This document shows, one piece after another, positions 42,164-50,151 of a stretch of 64,000 nt of DNA. The stretch comes from an uncultured Oscillospiraceae bacterium (lineage in GTDB: Bacteria > Bacillota > Clostridia > Oscillospirales > Oscillospiraceae): NCBI GenBank assembly GCA_944385415.1, contig CALWXC010000013.1:1-64000 (forward strand). Direction: 5' to 3'. The stretch's first letter is position 1; each line of letters starts with the position of its first letter. The notes under the pieces are model-generated. The model saw only the letters and a program-made list of their open reading frames with translations, searched no databases and was not told the DNA's origin. The translations under genes and the position numbers were made by a program.

Positions 42164-44401
42164 TTATTTTGCGTAATAATTGATAAGGCAGCCGGAGAGG
42201 ATGATCTCCCGGTCCTCCGCCGTCAGGCGTTCCAGCTTGAGGGGAATGGTGGTGGAGACGCCGTTCTGTGTCAAGGTGGCGTCGATGGACTCCGCGCCGG
42301 ACTCCAGAGCGGCCTTGATGCCGGGGATGTACAGCTTGTCGCCGGGCTGAATGTTATACTGGGCAATGTCCGTCACAGTGAACGGCACCATGCCCCAGTT
42401 GATGACATTGGAGCGATACCGCTTGGTGGCGAAGTCCTCGCACAGGTTGGCGCAGCCGCCCAAAACCCGCTGGCAGGAGGCTGCCTGTTCCCGGGCAGAA
42501 CCGTCGCCGGGCCGGATGGACATGACCACGCTGCCCAAACCCGTGGTCCTGGCGTCGTGGCCGTCCAGGGCGGCGGCGACTTCGGGGGCGTCGGGGTTTT
42601 CCCGCCGCAGCTGCTCCACGGCCAGTACGGCCTTGGCACGGCCCACATACTGGGGGTCCTTGCGGCTCAGGGCAAACTCCGACAGCTTCAAGGGGTTGGA
42701 ACGGTAGGAGGAGGTCTCGCCGGAGGGAATCAGCTCATCGGTGGTGGTGACGGGGTCATAGATGGCCGAGGCCACGGTGAGATAGAGGTTCTCCGGCATG
42801 GGAATCTGGCTGGGCCAGTCGGCAATGTTGGGGCCGAAGACCAGCTGGGCCTCCTTCTGGGGATGGCCCACGCCGTGGTAAACGCGGCGGTAGGCGGAAT
42901 CGTCGAAGTGGTACTCCACATAGGACTCGTCCGGCTCCAGACCCAAATCCATGGCGGAGGTGATGGCGCCGCCGTTGAGGGAGGAGGCGGCAATGGAGCG
43001 GGCGTCCATCAGCGCCACATAGGACACCTGGCCGTCGCCGGGCTTGGAGCCCTCCCGGTTGGGGAAGTTACGGGTGGAATGGCGGATGGAGAACGCGCCG
43101 TTGGCGGGCACATCGCCTGCACCGAAGCAGGGACCGCAGAAGGCCGAACGGACGGAGACGCCGGAGGCCATGAGTTTGGCCAGATCGCCGGTGCGGGCCA
43201 GCTCCATCATGACGGGCTGGCTGGCCGGGTAGGCGCTGAGCCAATAGGCGTCGGAGCCGATGGGGGTACCACCCAGAATCTGGGCGGCTTTCCGCAGATT
43301 CTGATAGGTGCCGCCGGAACAGCCGGCGATGACGCCTTGATCGGCGTAGAATTTGCCGTTGTGAATCTTCCGCAGCAGGCTTTCAGGCTTGGTCTTCAGC
43401 TCCAGTTTCAGCATGGTGTCCTCATCCACCTTGTGGAGAATGTCCTCCAGGTTGGCATTGAACTCCCGGATGGTGAAAGCGTTGGAGGGATGGAACGGCA
43501 GGGCAATCATGGGCTCCACTTTGGAGAGGTCCACCTCGATGACGCAGTCATAATAGGCGCCGTCGGCAGGGGACAGGGCCTTGTAGTCGCTGCCGCGGCC
43601 GTGGGCTTCCAGAGACTTTTTCACCGTTTCATCGGTGCACCAGATGGAACTGAGGCAGCTGGTTTCCGTGGTCATAACGTCGATGCCGCTGCGGTAGTCC
43701 ATGGCCAGATTGGCCACACCGGGGCCAAAGAACTCCATGACGCCGTTTTTCACGGTGCCCTGGGAGAATGTCGCGCCAATCAGGGCAATGGCCACGTCCT
43801 GGGGACCCACACCGGGCCGGGGCGCACCGGTGAGGTAGATGGCAATGACCCGGGGATAGGCGATATCATAGGTCTTGTTCAGAAGCTGCTTGACCAGCTC
43901 CGGGCCGCCCTCGCCGATGGCCATGGTGCCGTAAGCGCCGTACCGGGTGTGGGAATCGGAGCCGATGATCATTTTACCGCCGCCGGCGTACATCTCCCGC
44001 ATGTAGCTGTGAATGACCGCCTGGTGGGCCGGGACAAACTCGCCGCCGTACTTCTTGGCGGCGCTGAGACCGAACACGTGGTCATCTTCGTTGATGGTAC
44101 CGCCCACGGCGCAGAGGCTGTTGTGACAGTTGGTCAGCACATAGGGCAGGGGAAACTCGGTGAGACCCGAGGCACGGGCTGTCTGGATGATGCCCACATA
44201 GGTGATGTCGTGGGAAGCCATGGCGTCGAATTTGATTTTGAGGAAGTCCATGGACCCGGAGGTGTTGTGCTGGGACAGAACGCCATAGGCCATGGTGCCG
44301 GTCTTGCCGGTATCGGGACGCAGACCGGCGGCGATGCCGGCCTCTTCGGTCAGGAACTGGCCATTGCGGTAGAAATGGCCGCCGTTGTGGACGGTAATCA
44401 T
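42164..44401 (-). CDS. Aconitase-family hydratase (YbhJ-like)
   Basis: This 745-residue protein has the aconitase/IPMI fold. The large domain contains TNCHNSLCAVGG, IGSDSHTRYGAYGTMAIGEGG and SAFCGPCFGAGD, giving the three cysteines needed for a 4Fe-4S cluster. The swivelling domain follows with RYRSNVINWGMVPF. It is closest to the YbhJ-type putative hydratases, not to AcnA/AcnB, and the substrate is unknown. It is monocistronic. Its promoter carries a 19-bp palindrome across the -10. Confidence 0.88.
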   Translation of the reverse strand: MITVHNGGHFYRNGQFLTEEAGIAAGLRPDTGKTGTMAYGVLSQHNTSGSMDFLKIKFDAMASHDITYVGIIQTARASGLTEFPLPYVLTNCHNSLCAVGGTINEDDHVFGLSAAKKYGGEFVPAHQAVIHSYMREMYAGGGKMIIGSDSHTRYGAYGTMAIGEGGPELVKQLLNKTYDIAYPRVIAIYLTGAPRPGVGPQDVAIALIGATFSQGTVKNGVMEFFGPGVANLAMDYRSGIDVMTTETSCLSSIWCTDETVKKSLEAHGRGSDYKALSPADGAYYDCVIEVDLSKVEPMIALPFHPSNAFTIREFNANLEDILHKVDEDTMLKLELKTKPESLLRKIHNGKFYADQGVIAGCSGGTYQNLRKAAQILGGTPIGSDAYWLSAYPASQPVMMELARTGDLAKLMASGVSVRSAFCGPCFGAGDVPANGAFSIRHSTRNFPNREGSKPGDGQVSYVALMDARSIAASSLNGGAITSAMDLGLEPDESYVEYHFDDSAYRRVYHGVGHPQKEAQLVFGPNIADWPSQIPMPENLYLTVASAIYDPVTTTDELIPSGETSSYRSNPLKLSEFALSRKDPQYVGRAKAVLAVEQLRRENPDAPEVAAALDGHDARTTGLGSVVMSIRPGDGSAREQAASCQRVLGGCANLCEDFATKRYRSNVINWGMVPFTVTDIAQYNIQPGDKLYIPGIKAALESGAESIDATLTQNGVSTTIPLKLERLTAEDREIILSGCLINYYAK

Positions 44402-44436
44402 TGGAATGCGCTCCTTTACTACATTGTCGTATTGAA

Positions 44437-44455
44437 TGATATGTGTATCATATCA
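44437..44455 (-). promoter_or_regulatory. Palindromic operator at the hydratase promoter
   Basis: TGATATG-TGTAT-CATATCA is a perfect 7-bp inverted repeat overlapping the -10 (44447-44452). It is probably a repressor site; the regulator is unknown. Confidence 0.55.
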
Positions 44456-44475
44456 GGAATTGTGGCCATTTGCAA
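44447..44475 (-). promoter_or_regulatory. Promoter of the hydratase gene
   Basis: On the minus strand, -35 TTGCAA (44470-44475) and -10 TATGAT (44447-44452) are 17 bp apart. Confidence 0.65.
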
Positions 44476-44479
44476 GAAA

Positions 44480-45244
44480 AACCGTGACGCCCTGCAAAAT
44501 TCTCGCGGTTCAGAGGAGATAAGGAATACTGGATGTATTTCGAGCGTTTCATACTGCACAGTGGGAGCAAAAGATCCGCCGAGGACCGCAGACACAATGA
44601 TGGAGAGTTGCCGATATAACAAAGATGCACCCGACAACATAAGACTGTTGCCGGGTGCTAAATAACATCAATATTCAAATTGTAAAACTCCTATTCTCTT
44701 TGTGTACGTTCGAATTCTACTGTTTACTGATGGAACCGTAGTCGCGTAATCAATACCATACGGTAAGGACCATTGCGGGAAAACACCGAACATCTATATC
44801 CAACAAACAACAAAGATGGAATCGGCTGTGATCCACTCGAGGTACAAAAGCGATCTGTGGATATTCGTACTTGATTGAGATTACAGTCTGACAGGCCAAC
44901 TGCCCCAAATGGAATCCAGCAACTTCACATGGTGGTCAACGACGGCAGCTCTTCGCGCTGGGAAACAAATTGTCTCGGGTACGTCTGATAGCGGGGTATT
45001 GTTCCATCGTTCACAAACCCATTGCCGATACACGGCCATCACGCCCGGTCAATTCTTCTTCATCGGTAATCCGACACGCGGAACATGCGGTGCGACCTAC
45101 AAAATCAGGACTGCTGTGGCTGCGCTATTCCCAACTGCATGCCACCAAAAGGGATTGGGGTTGGACTGCGGCTGTTTAGTACATTGGACTCTCCTCCTTT
45201 TCTGGTTTGAAGTGCTTGTTTGTTGTTTGTGCCTTCAGTATATC
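44480..45244. other. Gap without a recognisable gene, possible decayed sequence
   Basis: The base composition is more mixed than that of the surrounding genes. At 44528-44595 the string ATACTGGATGTAT..GCAAAAG..GCAGACAC resembles the long-form insert of the modular repeat (compare 20635-20700), heavily diverged. At 44700-45190 minus-strand translations give protein-like stretches broken by stops and frame changes (for example EEELTGRDGRVSAMG), so a dead gene is possible. I could not assign a family. Confidence 0.3.
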
Positions 45245-45281
45245 AGAAAAATCCTGCTTGTCAACGGGTGACAAGCAGGAT
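45245..45281 (-). terminator. Terminator of the yedE operon
   Basis: A 13-bp stem (ATCCTGCTTGTCA / TGACAAGCAGGAT) is followed on the minus strand by TTTTTC. Confidence 0.9.
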
Positions 45282-45345
45282 CTCTGTTCTGTACAAAATG
45301 ATGGGTATCAAATTGTTTAACTTGATGCCTTTGGTAAAAATGCTG

Positions 45346-45588
45346 TCATTGGCTGTCGTTGGAGAACAAACGTCCGTAGGAGCCGTCCTGTTCCTCGTAG
45401 ACCGCTTCCAGGTCCGCGTCCAGCAGGGCGCGGCAGGGATCGGCGGCCTCATAGCGGACGCAGGTGCCGCAGGAGGAGCTGAGGGCCCGTGGCACCGGCG
45501 TCATCCGGGCGGCAATATCATGGCCCTGGAGGGCCTGACAGGTGAGCATGGCGCTCAGATGGGTGTGGAAAGTGGCGACGTACCGCAT
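45346..45588 (-). CDS. DUF3343 protein, putative selenium/sulfur carrier
   Basis: This 80-residue protein has the DUF3343 start MRYVATFHTHLSAM and the cysteine motif SSSCGTCVRYEA, with spacing suited to holding a persulfide or perselenide. DUF3343 genes often accompany yedE/yedF and selD, where a carrier role for reduced selenium has been proposed. It is the last gene of yedE-tusA-like-DUF3343, one base after the preceding stop. Confidence 0.85.
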   Translation of the reverse strand: MRYVATFHTHLSAMLTCQALQGHDIAARMTPVPRALSSSCGTCVRYEAADPCRALLDADLEAVYEEQDGSYGRLFSNDSQ

Positions 45589-45589
45589 A

Positions 45590-45796
45590 TTACTTGGTCA
45601 GCGTCAGGGCAAATTCCTCGTTCTCCTGCTCCTGCACGGAGACGCGGTAGCCCTGGTTCGAGGCATAACGGGTGATATTTTCCACGGCGCACTGGTTATC
45701 CACCAGCACCTCCACCGTGGCGGGGGCGCCGTCCTTGACGGCCTTCTGCACCATGACCACGGGCATGGGACAGGCGAGACCTCTTGCATCGATCAT
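45590..45796 (-). CDS. TusA/SirA-like protein (YedF N-terminal domain)
   Basis: This 68-residue protein has the catalytic motif DARGLACPMPVVM with the single conserved Cys (about residue 9). In selenium-using bacteria the homologue YedF has a TusA-like domain followed by a DsrE-like domain. Here only the TusA part is present, and the next gene (DUF3343) may take the partner role. The ATG overlaps the yedE stop by 4 bp (ATGA). Confidence 0.88.
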   Translation of the reverse strand: MIDARGLACPMPVVMVQKAVKDGAPATVEVLVDNQCAVENITRYASNQGYRVSVQEQENEEFALTLTK

Positions 45797-46893
45797 TTCT
45801 GCTTTCCTCCTCTGTAGAGATTGGCGATGGAGATGACGGCCAGGACCACCAGGCCCAGGACCACGGCAATGCGTCCAGCAGGGGCCACGCCGCCGGCGGT
45901 GAAGACGCCGTCGGTCATGGCGTCGGCGTTGCCGGCCAGACCGAAGTTATGGGCAAAGGCTGCGCCCACGATCATGCCCAGGATGGTCACGGCGCTGTCG
46001 CCGTTGCCCTCACCGGCCAGGATCAGCTGCCGCAGGGGGCAGCCGCCCAGGAGAATGGAGCCCCAGCCCGCCAGGGCCATGCCCAGAAAACTCCACACAT
46101 AGTCGTGATGAGCCACGGGCTGCACGGCATTAGTGGGGTTAAACTGGCCCAGAATCAGATTGCCGATGAGAACCGTTACAAAGATGGCCAGAAAGCCGGT
46201 CAGCAGGTGGAAATCCTTAAACAGCACCGTGTCCCGGATGCCGCCGGCCATGCAAAGGCGGCTGCGCTGGGCCAACGCGCCCACCACCAGACCGGCGATG
46301 AGGGCGATGGGCAGGGCGGCGTGCATGGAGCCTGGGCCGGTTTCGGAGAAGTAGAGAAACGCGGGCTTGATCAGCAGCAGCACCAGCAGGAAAATCATAA
46401 TGGCCGGGAGGACGAAGCCCTCGGACTTTTTGACCTTGTAGGCACGGCCCAGAGAAAACCCTTTTTTCAGGAAGAGAACGCCCACCAGAATGCCCACGAT
46501 AAAGCCCAGCAGACCGGCAATGGCGGTCAAGTCGCCGCCGCCCAGCCGCAGGACCATCCGCAGGGGGCAGCCCAGAAAGGCCAGCGCGCCCACCATGACA
46601 AAGGCGCCGATGACGAACCGCAAAGCGGGGGTGGAACCGGCGCGGCCCGTAAATTCGCCCCGGACCAGAGCCATAATGCAGGCGCCCAGGACGAGACCGA
46701 TGATCTCCGGGCGGATGTACTGGACCTTAGCCGCCGTATGCAGGCCCACGCCGCCGGAGATATCCCGGAGGAAGCAGGCGATACAGAATCCCATATTGCC
46801 GGGGTTGCCGGCCTTGGTCAGCACCAGGGCCGCCAGGCCCGTGACGACGCCCGTGAGAATCACGAGCCACGGTATTTTTTTTGTCATTGTCAT
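45793..46893 (-). CDS. yedE: YedE-type selenium transporter
   Basis: This 366-residue membrane protein has about ten hydrophobic segments and two repeated YeeE/YedE-like motifs, GCPLRMVLRLGGGDLTA and GGCPLRQLILAGEGNGD. These contain the conserved Cys that lines the pore in this transporter family. Its genomic company (TusA-like, DUF3343, SelD, YqeB) makes uptake of a reduced selenium species more likely than thiosulfate. It is the first gene of the operon. The promoter has a GTTATTCT palindrome over the -10. Confidence 0.9.
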   Translation of the reverse strand: MTMTKKIPWLVILTGVVTGLAALVLTKAGNPGNMGFCIACFLRDISGGVGLHTAAKVQYIRPEIIGLVLGACIMALVRGEFTGRAGSTPALRFVIGAFVMVGALAFLGCPLRMVLRLGGGDLTAIAGLLGFIVGILVGVLFLKKGFSLGRAYKVKKSEGFVLPAIMIFLLVLLLIKPAFLYFSETGPGSMHAALPIALIAGLVVGALAQRSRLCMAGGIRDTVLFKDFHLLTGFLAIFVTVLIGNLILGQFNPTNAVQPVAHHDYVWSFLGMALAGWGSILLGGCPLRQLILAGEGNGDSAVTILGMIVGAAFAHNFGLAGNADAMTDGVFTAGGVAPAGRIAVVLGLVVLAVISIANLYRGGKQK

Positions 46894-46982
46894 CCTTCTT
46901 TCTTTTCTCAGGCGGCCCCACGCCTATGGCGGCTGCGGCCCTCGCCGCATGCGCTTGCCAAAGGGCGTGAAACTGCCTTTTG

Positions 46983-47004
46983 TTATTCTTGTATGAGAAT
47001 AACG
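46983..47004 (-). promoter_or_regulatory. Selenium-cluster palindromic operator 1 (yedE promoter)
   Basis: GTTATTCT-TGTATG-AGAATAAC is a perfect 8-bp inverted repeat with a 6-bp centre. It covers the -10 hexamer TATTCT and the start site of yedE. The same box, with one mismatch, lies at the yqeB promoter (50071-50092). Confidence 0.7.
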
Positions 47005-47025
47005 CATCGTATGGGAAAAAGCAAG
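46997..47025 (-). promoter_or_regulatory. Promoter of the yedE operon
   Basis: On the minus strand, -35 TTGCTT (47020-47025) and -10 TATTCT (46997-47002) are 17 bp apart. The -10 is inside the palindrome. Confidence 0.65.
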
Positions 47026-47027
47026 TT

Positions 47028-47056
47028 TTACTTTCTGGTTCTCATGTGTTACACTG
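47028..47056 (+). promoter_or_regulatory. Promoter of the cysteine-desulfurase-like gene
   Basis: -35 TTTACT (47028-47033) and -10 TACACT (47051-47056) are 17 bp apart. It is divergent from the yedE promoter, with the palindrome about 25 bp upstream. Confidence 0.55.
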
Positions 47057-47083
47057 GAGAAAATCACAGGAGGAGGAACCCCT

Positions 47084-48226
47084 ATGGAGACAGTCTATCT
47101 GGACAACGCCGCCACATCCTTTCCCAAACCGCCCCAGGTGCTCCGGCAGATGACCCGGTACCTGGAGGAGGTGGGGGCCACGGTGAACCGGTCCGTCTAC
47201 GGCCCTGCCCAGGCAGCGGGCATGGTGGAGCTGCGTCTGCGGCAGCGGCTGTGCCAGCTGTTTCACTTTACGCCCATGACCCATGCCGTCCTGACGCCGG
47301 GCAATACCTGGGGTCTCAATCTGGTTTTGTCGGGCTTTCTCCGGCCGGGGGACCATTGCGTGGTGTCCTCCATGGAGCACAACGCCGTCATGCGGCCCCT
47401 GCAATCCTTGGCCAAGCAGGGCGTGACGTTTACCAGAGTCCCATGCGACGCCGTGGGACGGCTGGAGCCCAAGGACGTGGAGAACGCCTTGCAGCCCGAC
47501 ACCCGATTGGTGGTCCTGTCCCACGGCTCCAACGTGTCCGGCACGGTCCAGGACGCGGCGGCGGTGGGGGAGATCTGCTATCGCCACCGGATTCCCTTCT
47601 GCCTCGACGGGGCCCAGACGGCGGGCCATATTCCGGTGGACTTTTCCGCCCTGGGTCTGTCGGCCCTGTCGGTGCCGGGCCACAAGGGCTTGCTGGGTCC
47701 GTCGGGCATGGGGGCGCTGCTGCTGGACCCGGCCTTTGCGGCCCGGCTGACGCCCACCATCTCCGGCGGTACGGGCAGCGCGTCCGATTCCGAGGAAATC
47801 CCCTCCTATATGCCGGACCGCTTTGAGCCGGGAACCCCCAATGTGCCGGGTATCTACGGCCTGGAAGCGGCGCTGCAGTATCTGGAATGGACAGGCGTTG
47901 AAGCCATCGCCGCCCATGACCGGGACCTGACGGCCCGGTTCCTGGACGGCGTCCGGTCCATTCCCAGCGTGACCCTCGTCGGCCCCGATACACTGGAGGA
48001 CCGGGTGGGGGTGGTCAGCCTTGATTTCCCCGGCCGGGACAATGCCGAAGTTGCGGAAGCGCTGGAGCGGGAGTTCGGCATTCTCACCCGCTGCGGCCTC
48101 CACTGCGCCCCGTCGGCCCACAAGACTTTGGGCACCTTCCCGAGAGGGACCATTCGGTTCTCCTGGGGCTGGTTTTCCACGGAAAGCGACATCGACCGGG
48201 CCTTGGAAGCCGTCAGATCAGTTTGA
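47084..48226 (+). CDS. Class V aminotransferase (cysteine desulfurase/selenocysteine lyase-like)
   Basis: This 380-residue PLP enzyme has YLDNAATSFPKP at the N-terminus, SSMEHNAVMRPL, DGAQTAGHIPVD, the PLP lysine K201 in SVPGHKGLLGPSGMG and a catalytic Cys in RCGLHCAPSAHKTLG. It removes S or Se from cysteine or selenocysteine. Within this cluster, a role in supplying selenium to SelD or to selenium-dependent hydroxylases is the best inference. It is divergent from yedE, and its 3' end overlaps selD tail to tail by 14 bp. Confidence 0.88.
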   Translation: METVYLDNAATSFPKPPQVLRQMTRYLEEVGATVNRSVYGPAQAAGMVELRLRQRLCQLFHFTPMTHAVLTPGNTWGLNLVLSGFLRPGDHCVVSSMEHNAVMRPLQSLAKQGVTFTRVPCDAVGRLEPKDVENALQPDTRLVVLSHGSNVSGTVQDAAAVGEICYRHRIPFCLDGAQTAGHIPVDFSALGLSALSVPGHKGLLGPSGMGALLLDPAFAARLTPTISGGTGSASDSEEIPSYMPDRFEPGTPNVPGIYGLEAALQYLEWTGVEAIAAHDRDLTARFLDGVRSIPSVTLVGPDTLEDRVGVVSLDFPGRDNAEVAEALEREFGILTRCGLHCAPSAHKTLGTFPRGTIRFSWGWFSTESDIDRALEAVRSV

Positions 48227-49250
48227 TGCGGGGGCCGTCCTGGTACGCTGAGACGACGCCCACCCGCTGGGCGCTGGGGACCACCGGCTGGAGAGCCGCC
48301 AACAGGGCGTCGGCGTCGGCCGGGTCCACGGCCATCAGAAGACCGCCCGCCGTCTGCGGGTCATAGAGCATGTCCTGGATGGCCAGGGGTACGCTGCCGC
48401 TGTCCACGGCGCATTCGGCAAACTTCCGGTTGCGGTACATGCCCTCCGGCAAGATACCCATCTCCGCCAGCTCCAGGGCGGCGGGAATCAAATCCAGGGC
48501 GGCGGTGTCCACGGTGACGGAGACATCGCTGCCCTGGGCCATTTCCAGCAGGTGGCCCAGGAAGCCGAAGCCCGTCACATCGGTGCAGGCGTGGACGTTG
48601 TATTGCACCATCTGGTCCCGGGCGCTCTTGTTCAGCGTCGTCATCAGTGTGTGGGCAAGAGAGAGGGCGTCGGCGGGGCAAAGATCGGCCTTGGCGGCCG
48701 TGGTCAGAATGCCGATGCCCAGGGGCTTCGTCAAAAGCAGCACGTCGCCGGGTTTTGCCCCGCTGTTGGTGAGCATCTTGTCCGGGTGGACAAAGCCCGT
48801 GACGGCCAGGCCGTATTTGGGCTCCGGGTCCAGAATGCTGTGGCCGCCGGTGATGATGGCCCCGGCTTCATAGACTTTTTCATATCCGCCCCGCAGCAGC
48901 TGGTGAACGGCGTCCTTGGGCATCTTTTCCGGTACGCACAGGAGATTCAATGCCAGTTTCGGCTCGCCGCCCATGGCGTAGACGTCGGACAGGGCATTGG
49001 TGGCGGCAATCTGGCCGAACAGATACGGGTCATCGGCAATGGGCGGGAAAAAGTCCACCGTCTGGACCAACGCCAGCTCGTCGGAAATCCGGTATACTGA
49101 GGCGTCGTCGGATTTGTCAAAGCCCACCAGCAGATTCTCGTCCCGATGGACCGGCAATCCCTCCAGCAGTTGGGCCAGAACGCCCGCGCCCACCTTCGCG
49201 CCGCATCCGGCACAGGAGGCCAGTTTGGTCAGTTTGACTTCCGATTCCAT
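48213..49250 (-). CDS. selD: Selenide, water dikinase (selenophosphate synthase)
   Basis: This 345-residue enzyme converts selenide and ATP to selenophosphate, the selenium donor for selenocysteine, selenouridine and possibly labile selenium cofactors. The N-terminal loop SCAGCGAK has the catalytic Cys16 and Lys19. Here Cys is used, not selenocysteine. TVDFFPPIADDPYLFGQIAATNALSD and ITGGHSILDPEPKYGLAVTG are family signatures. It follows yqeB with no gap, so the two form an operon under the 50085-50113 promoter. Confidence 0.96.
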   Translation of the reverse strand: MESEVKLTKLASCAGCGAKVGAGVLAQLLEGLPVHRDENLLVGFDKSDDASVYRISDELALVQTVDFFPPIADDPYLFGQIAATNALSDVYAMGGEPKLALNLLCVPEKMPKDAVHQLLRGGYEKVYEAGAIITGGHSILDPEPKYGLAVTGFVHPDKMLTNSGAKPGDVLLLTKPLGIGILTTAAKADLCPADALSLAHTLMTTLNKSARDQMVQYNVHACTDVTGFGFLGHLLEMAQGSDVSVTVDTAALDLIPAALELAEMGILPEGMYRNRKFAECAVDSGSVPLAIQDMLYDPQTAGGLLMAVDPADADALLAALQPVVPSAQRVGVVSAYQDGPRIKLI

Positions 49251-50048
49251 TTATATCCCGCCTTTCTTTGACGCAAAATGGAGAATGGCTTCCAGAACGC
49301 CGCCGCCCACGGCCAACGCCTTGTCGGAGGCACAGAAACAGTGGTCCAGGGCACAGCGGGGGTCCACGTCGCCGGATTTCATGCCCTTGTGGACCGGGGT
49401 GCCGTCGGCCAGCAGTCCCCGGAGGATGCCGCCGATGGTGCAGGTCATGGGCACGCCGTCCACGGTGGCCACTACGTCTCCGGCTTCCACCTGGTCACCG
49501 ATGGCCCGGACGCAGCGGAACACGCCGTCGGCCGGCGCCCGGAGAACCCGCTCCCCGGCAAAGCCGCCGATGAGGCCGGGGACGCTGGTGTTGGGCTGGG
49601 CGCTGCCGTCGTAGATGACCCGGCCCAGATAGTGGCCCCGCATGGTCTCCACCACGGCATGGCAGTCCACACCGGCGGTAAAACCGGGGCCTGCCGCCAC
49701 TACAATGGGGGCGTCGGTGATTTTCGTGCCCAGATTCCGCTTGGCCAAAATGACGTCGGCTACAGCGTCGGGGTGCAGGGCGGCAATGGCCGTGCCCTCT
49801 GGGTCGGCCAGAATGGGAATGTGGCCTTCGGCCAGAACGGCGGCGGCCTGCTCTGGCGTTGCAATGGCAACGGCGGTGATATCCTCCACCGTGCAGCGGC
49901 CATGGACGATGGCCTCAGAAAAACAGACGGTGCGGCGGATGGCCGTGGGGTGGGGCAGATCGGTCATGACCACCGACAGCCCGGCCCGGTGGAGCCGCAG
50001 TGCCGTACCGGTGGCCAGATCGCCTGCGCCGCGAATCAATACCAGCAT
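49251..50048 (-). CDS. yqeB: Selenium-dependent molybdenum hydroxylase accessory protein YqeB
   Basis: This 265-residue protein starts with a Rossmann-like segment, LVLIRGAGDLATGTALRL. It contains HKGMKSGDVDPR and a C-terminal DKALAVGGGVLEAIL, the hallmarks of the EF2563/YqeB family. The family occurs only with selenium-dependent molybdenum hydroxylases and SelD, and its exact reaction is unknown. It is the first gene of yqeB-selD. Its presence implies a selenium-containing xanthine-dehydrogenase-type enzyme elsewhere in the genome. Confidence 0.92.
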   Translation of the reverse strand: MLVLIRGAGDLATGTALRLHRAGLSVVMTDLPHPTAIRRTVCFSEAIVHGRCTVEDITAVAIATPEQAAAVLAEGHIPILADPEGTAIAALHPDAVADVILAKRNLGTKITDAPIVVAAGPGFTAGVDCHAVVETMRGHYLGRVIYDGSAQPNTSVPGLIGGFAGERVLRAPADGVFRCVRAIGDQVEAGDVVATVDGVPMTCTIGGILRGLLADGTPVHKGMKSGDVDPRCALDHCFCASDKALAVGGGVLEAILHFASKKGGI

Positions 50049-50070
50049 ACAAACATCCTCATTTCGTTTC

Positions 50071-50092
50071 GTGATTCTTTTCTAAGAATAAC
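50071..50092 (-). promoter_or_regulatory. Selenium-cluster palindromic operator 2 (yqeB promoter)
   Basis: GTGATTCT-TTTCTA-AGAATAAC has the same 8-6-8 layout and arms as the yedE site, with one mismatch, and again covers the -10 TATTCT. The GTtAT..ATAAC ends resemble ModE boxes. Confidence 0.7.
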
Positions 50093-50113
50093 ACTGATCC
50101 GGCCGGAGGTCAA
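50085..50113 (-). promoter_or_regulatory. Promoter of yqeB-selD
   Basis: On the minus strand, -35 TTGACC (50108-50113) and -10 TATTCT (50085-50090) are 17 bp apart, the same geometry as the yedE promoter. Confidence 0.7.
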
Positions 50114-50116
50114 CGG

Positions 50117-50145
50117 TTGACGGCGGGAAAAAGCCGTGGTACACT
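50117..50145 (+). promoter_or_regulatory. Promoter of the ModE-like regulator
   Basis: -35 TTGACG (50117-50122) and -10 TACACT (50140-50145) are 17 bp apart. The start site would fall on or next to the ATG at 50152, so the mRNA is probably leaderless. Confidence 0.65.
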
Positions 50146-50151
50146 ACACCT

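Noticed and set aside
48213..48226. Frameshift between the cysteine-desulfurase-like gene and selD.
   Set aside because: The 14-bp overlap is between convergent genes that are both full length, so it is an ordinary tail-to-tail overlap.
49180..49250. Selenocysteine (in-frame TGA) in SelD.
   Set aside because: The catalytic position is encoded as cysteine in SCAGCGAK, and the frame is open from a normal ATG.
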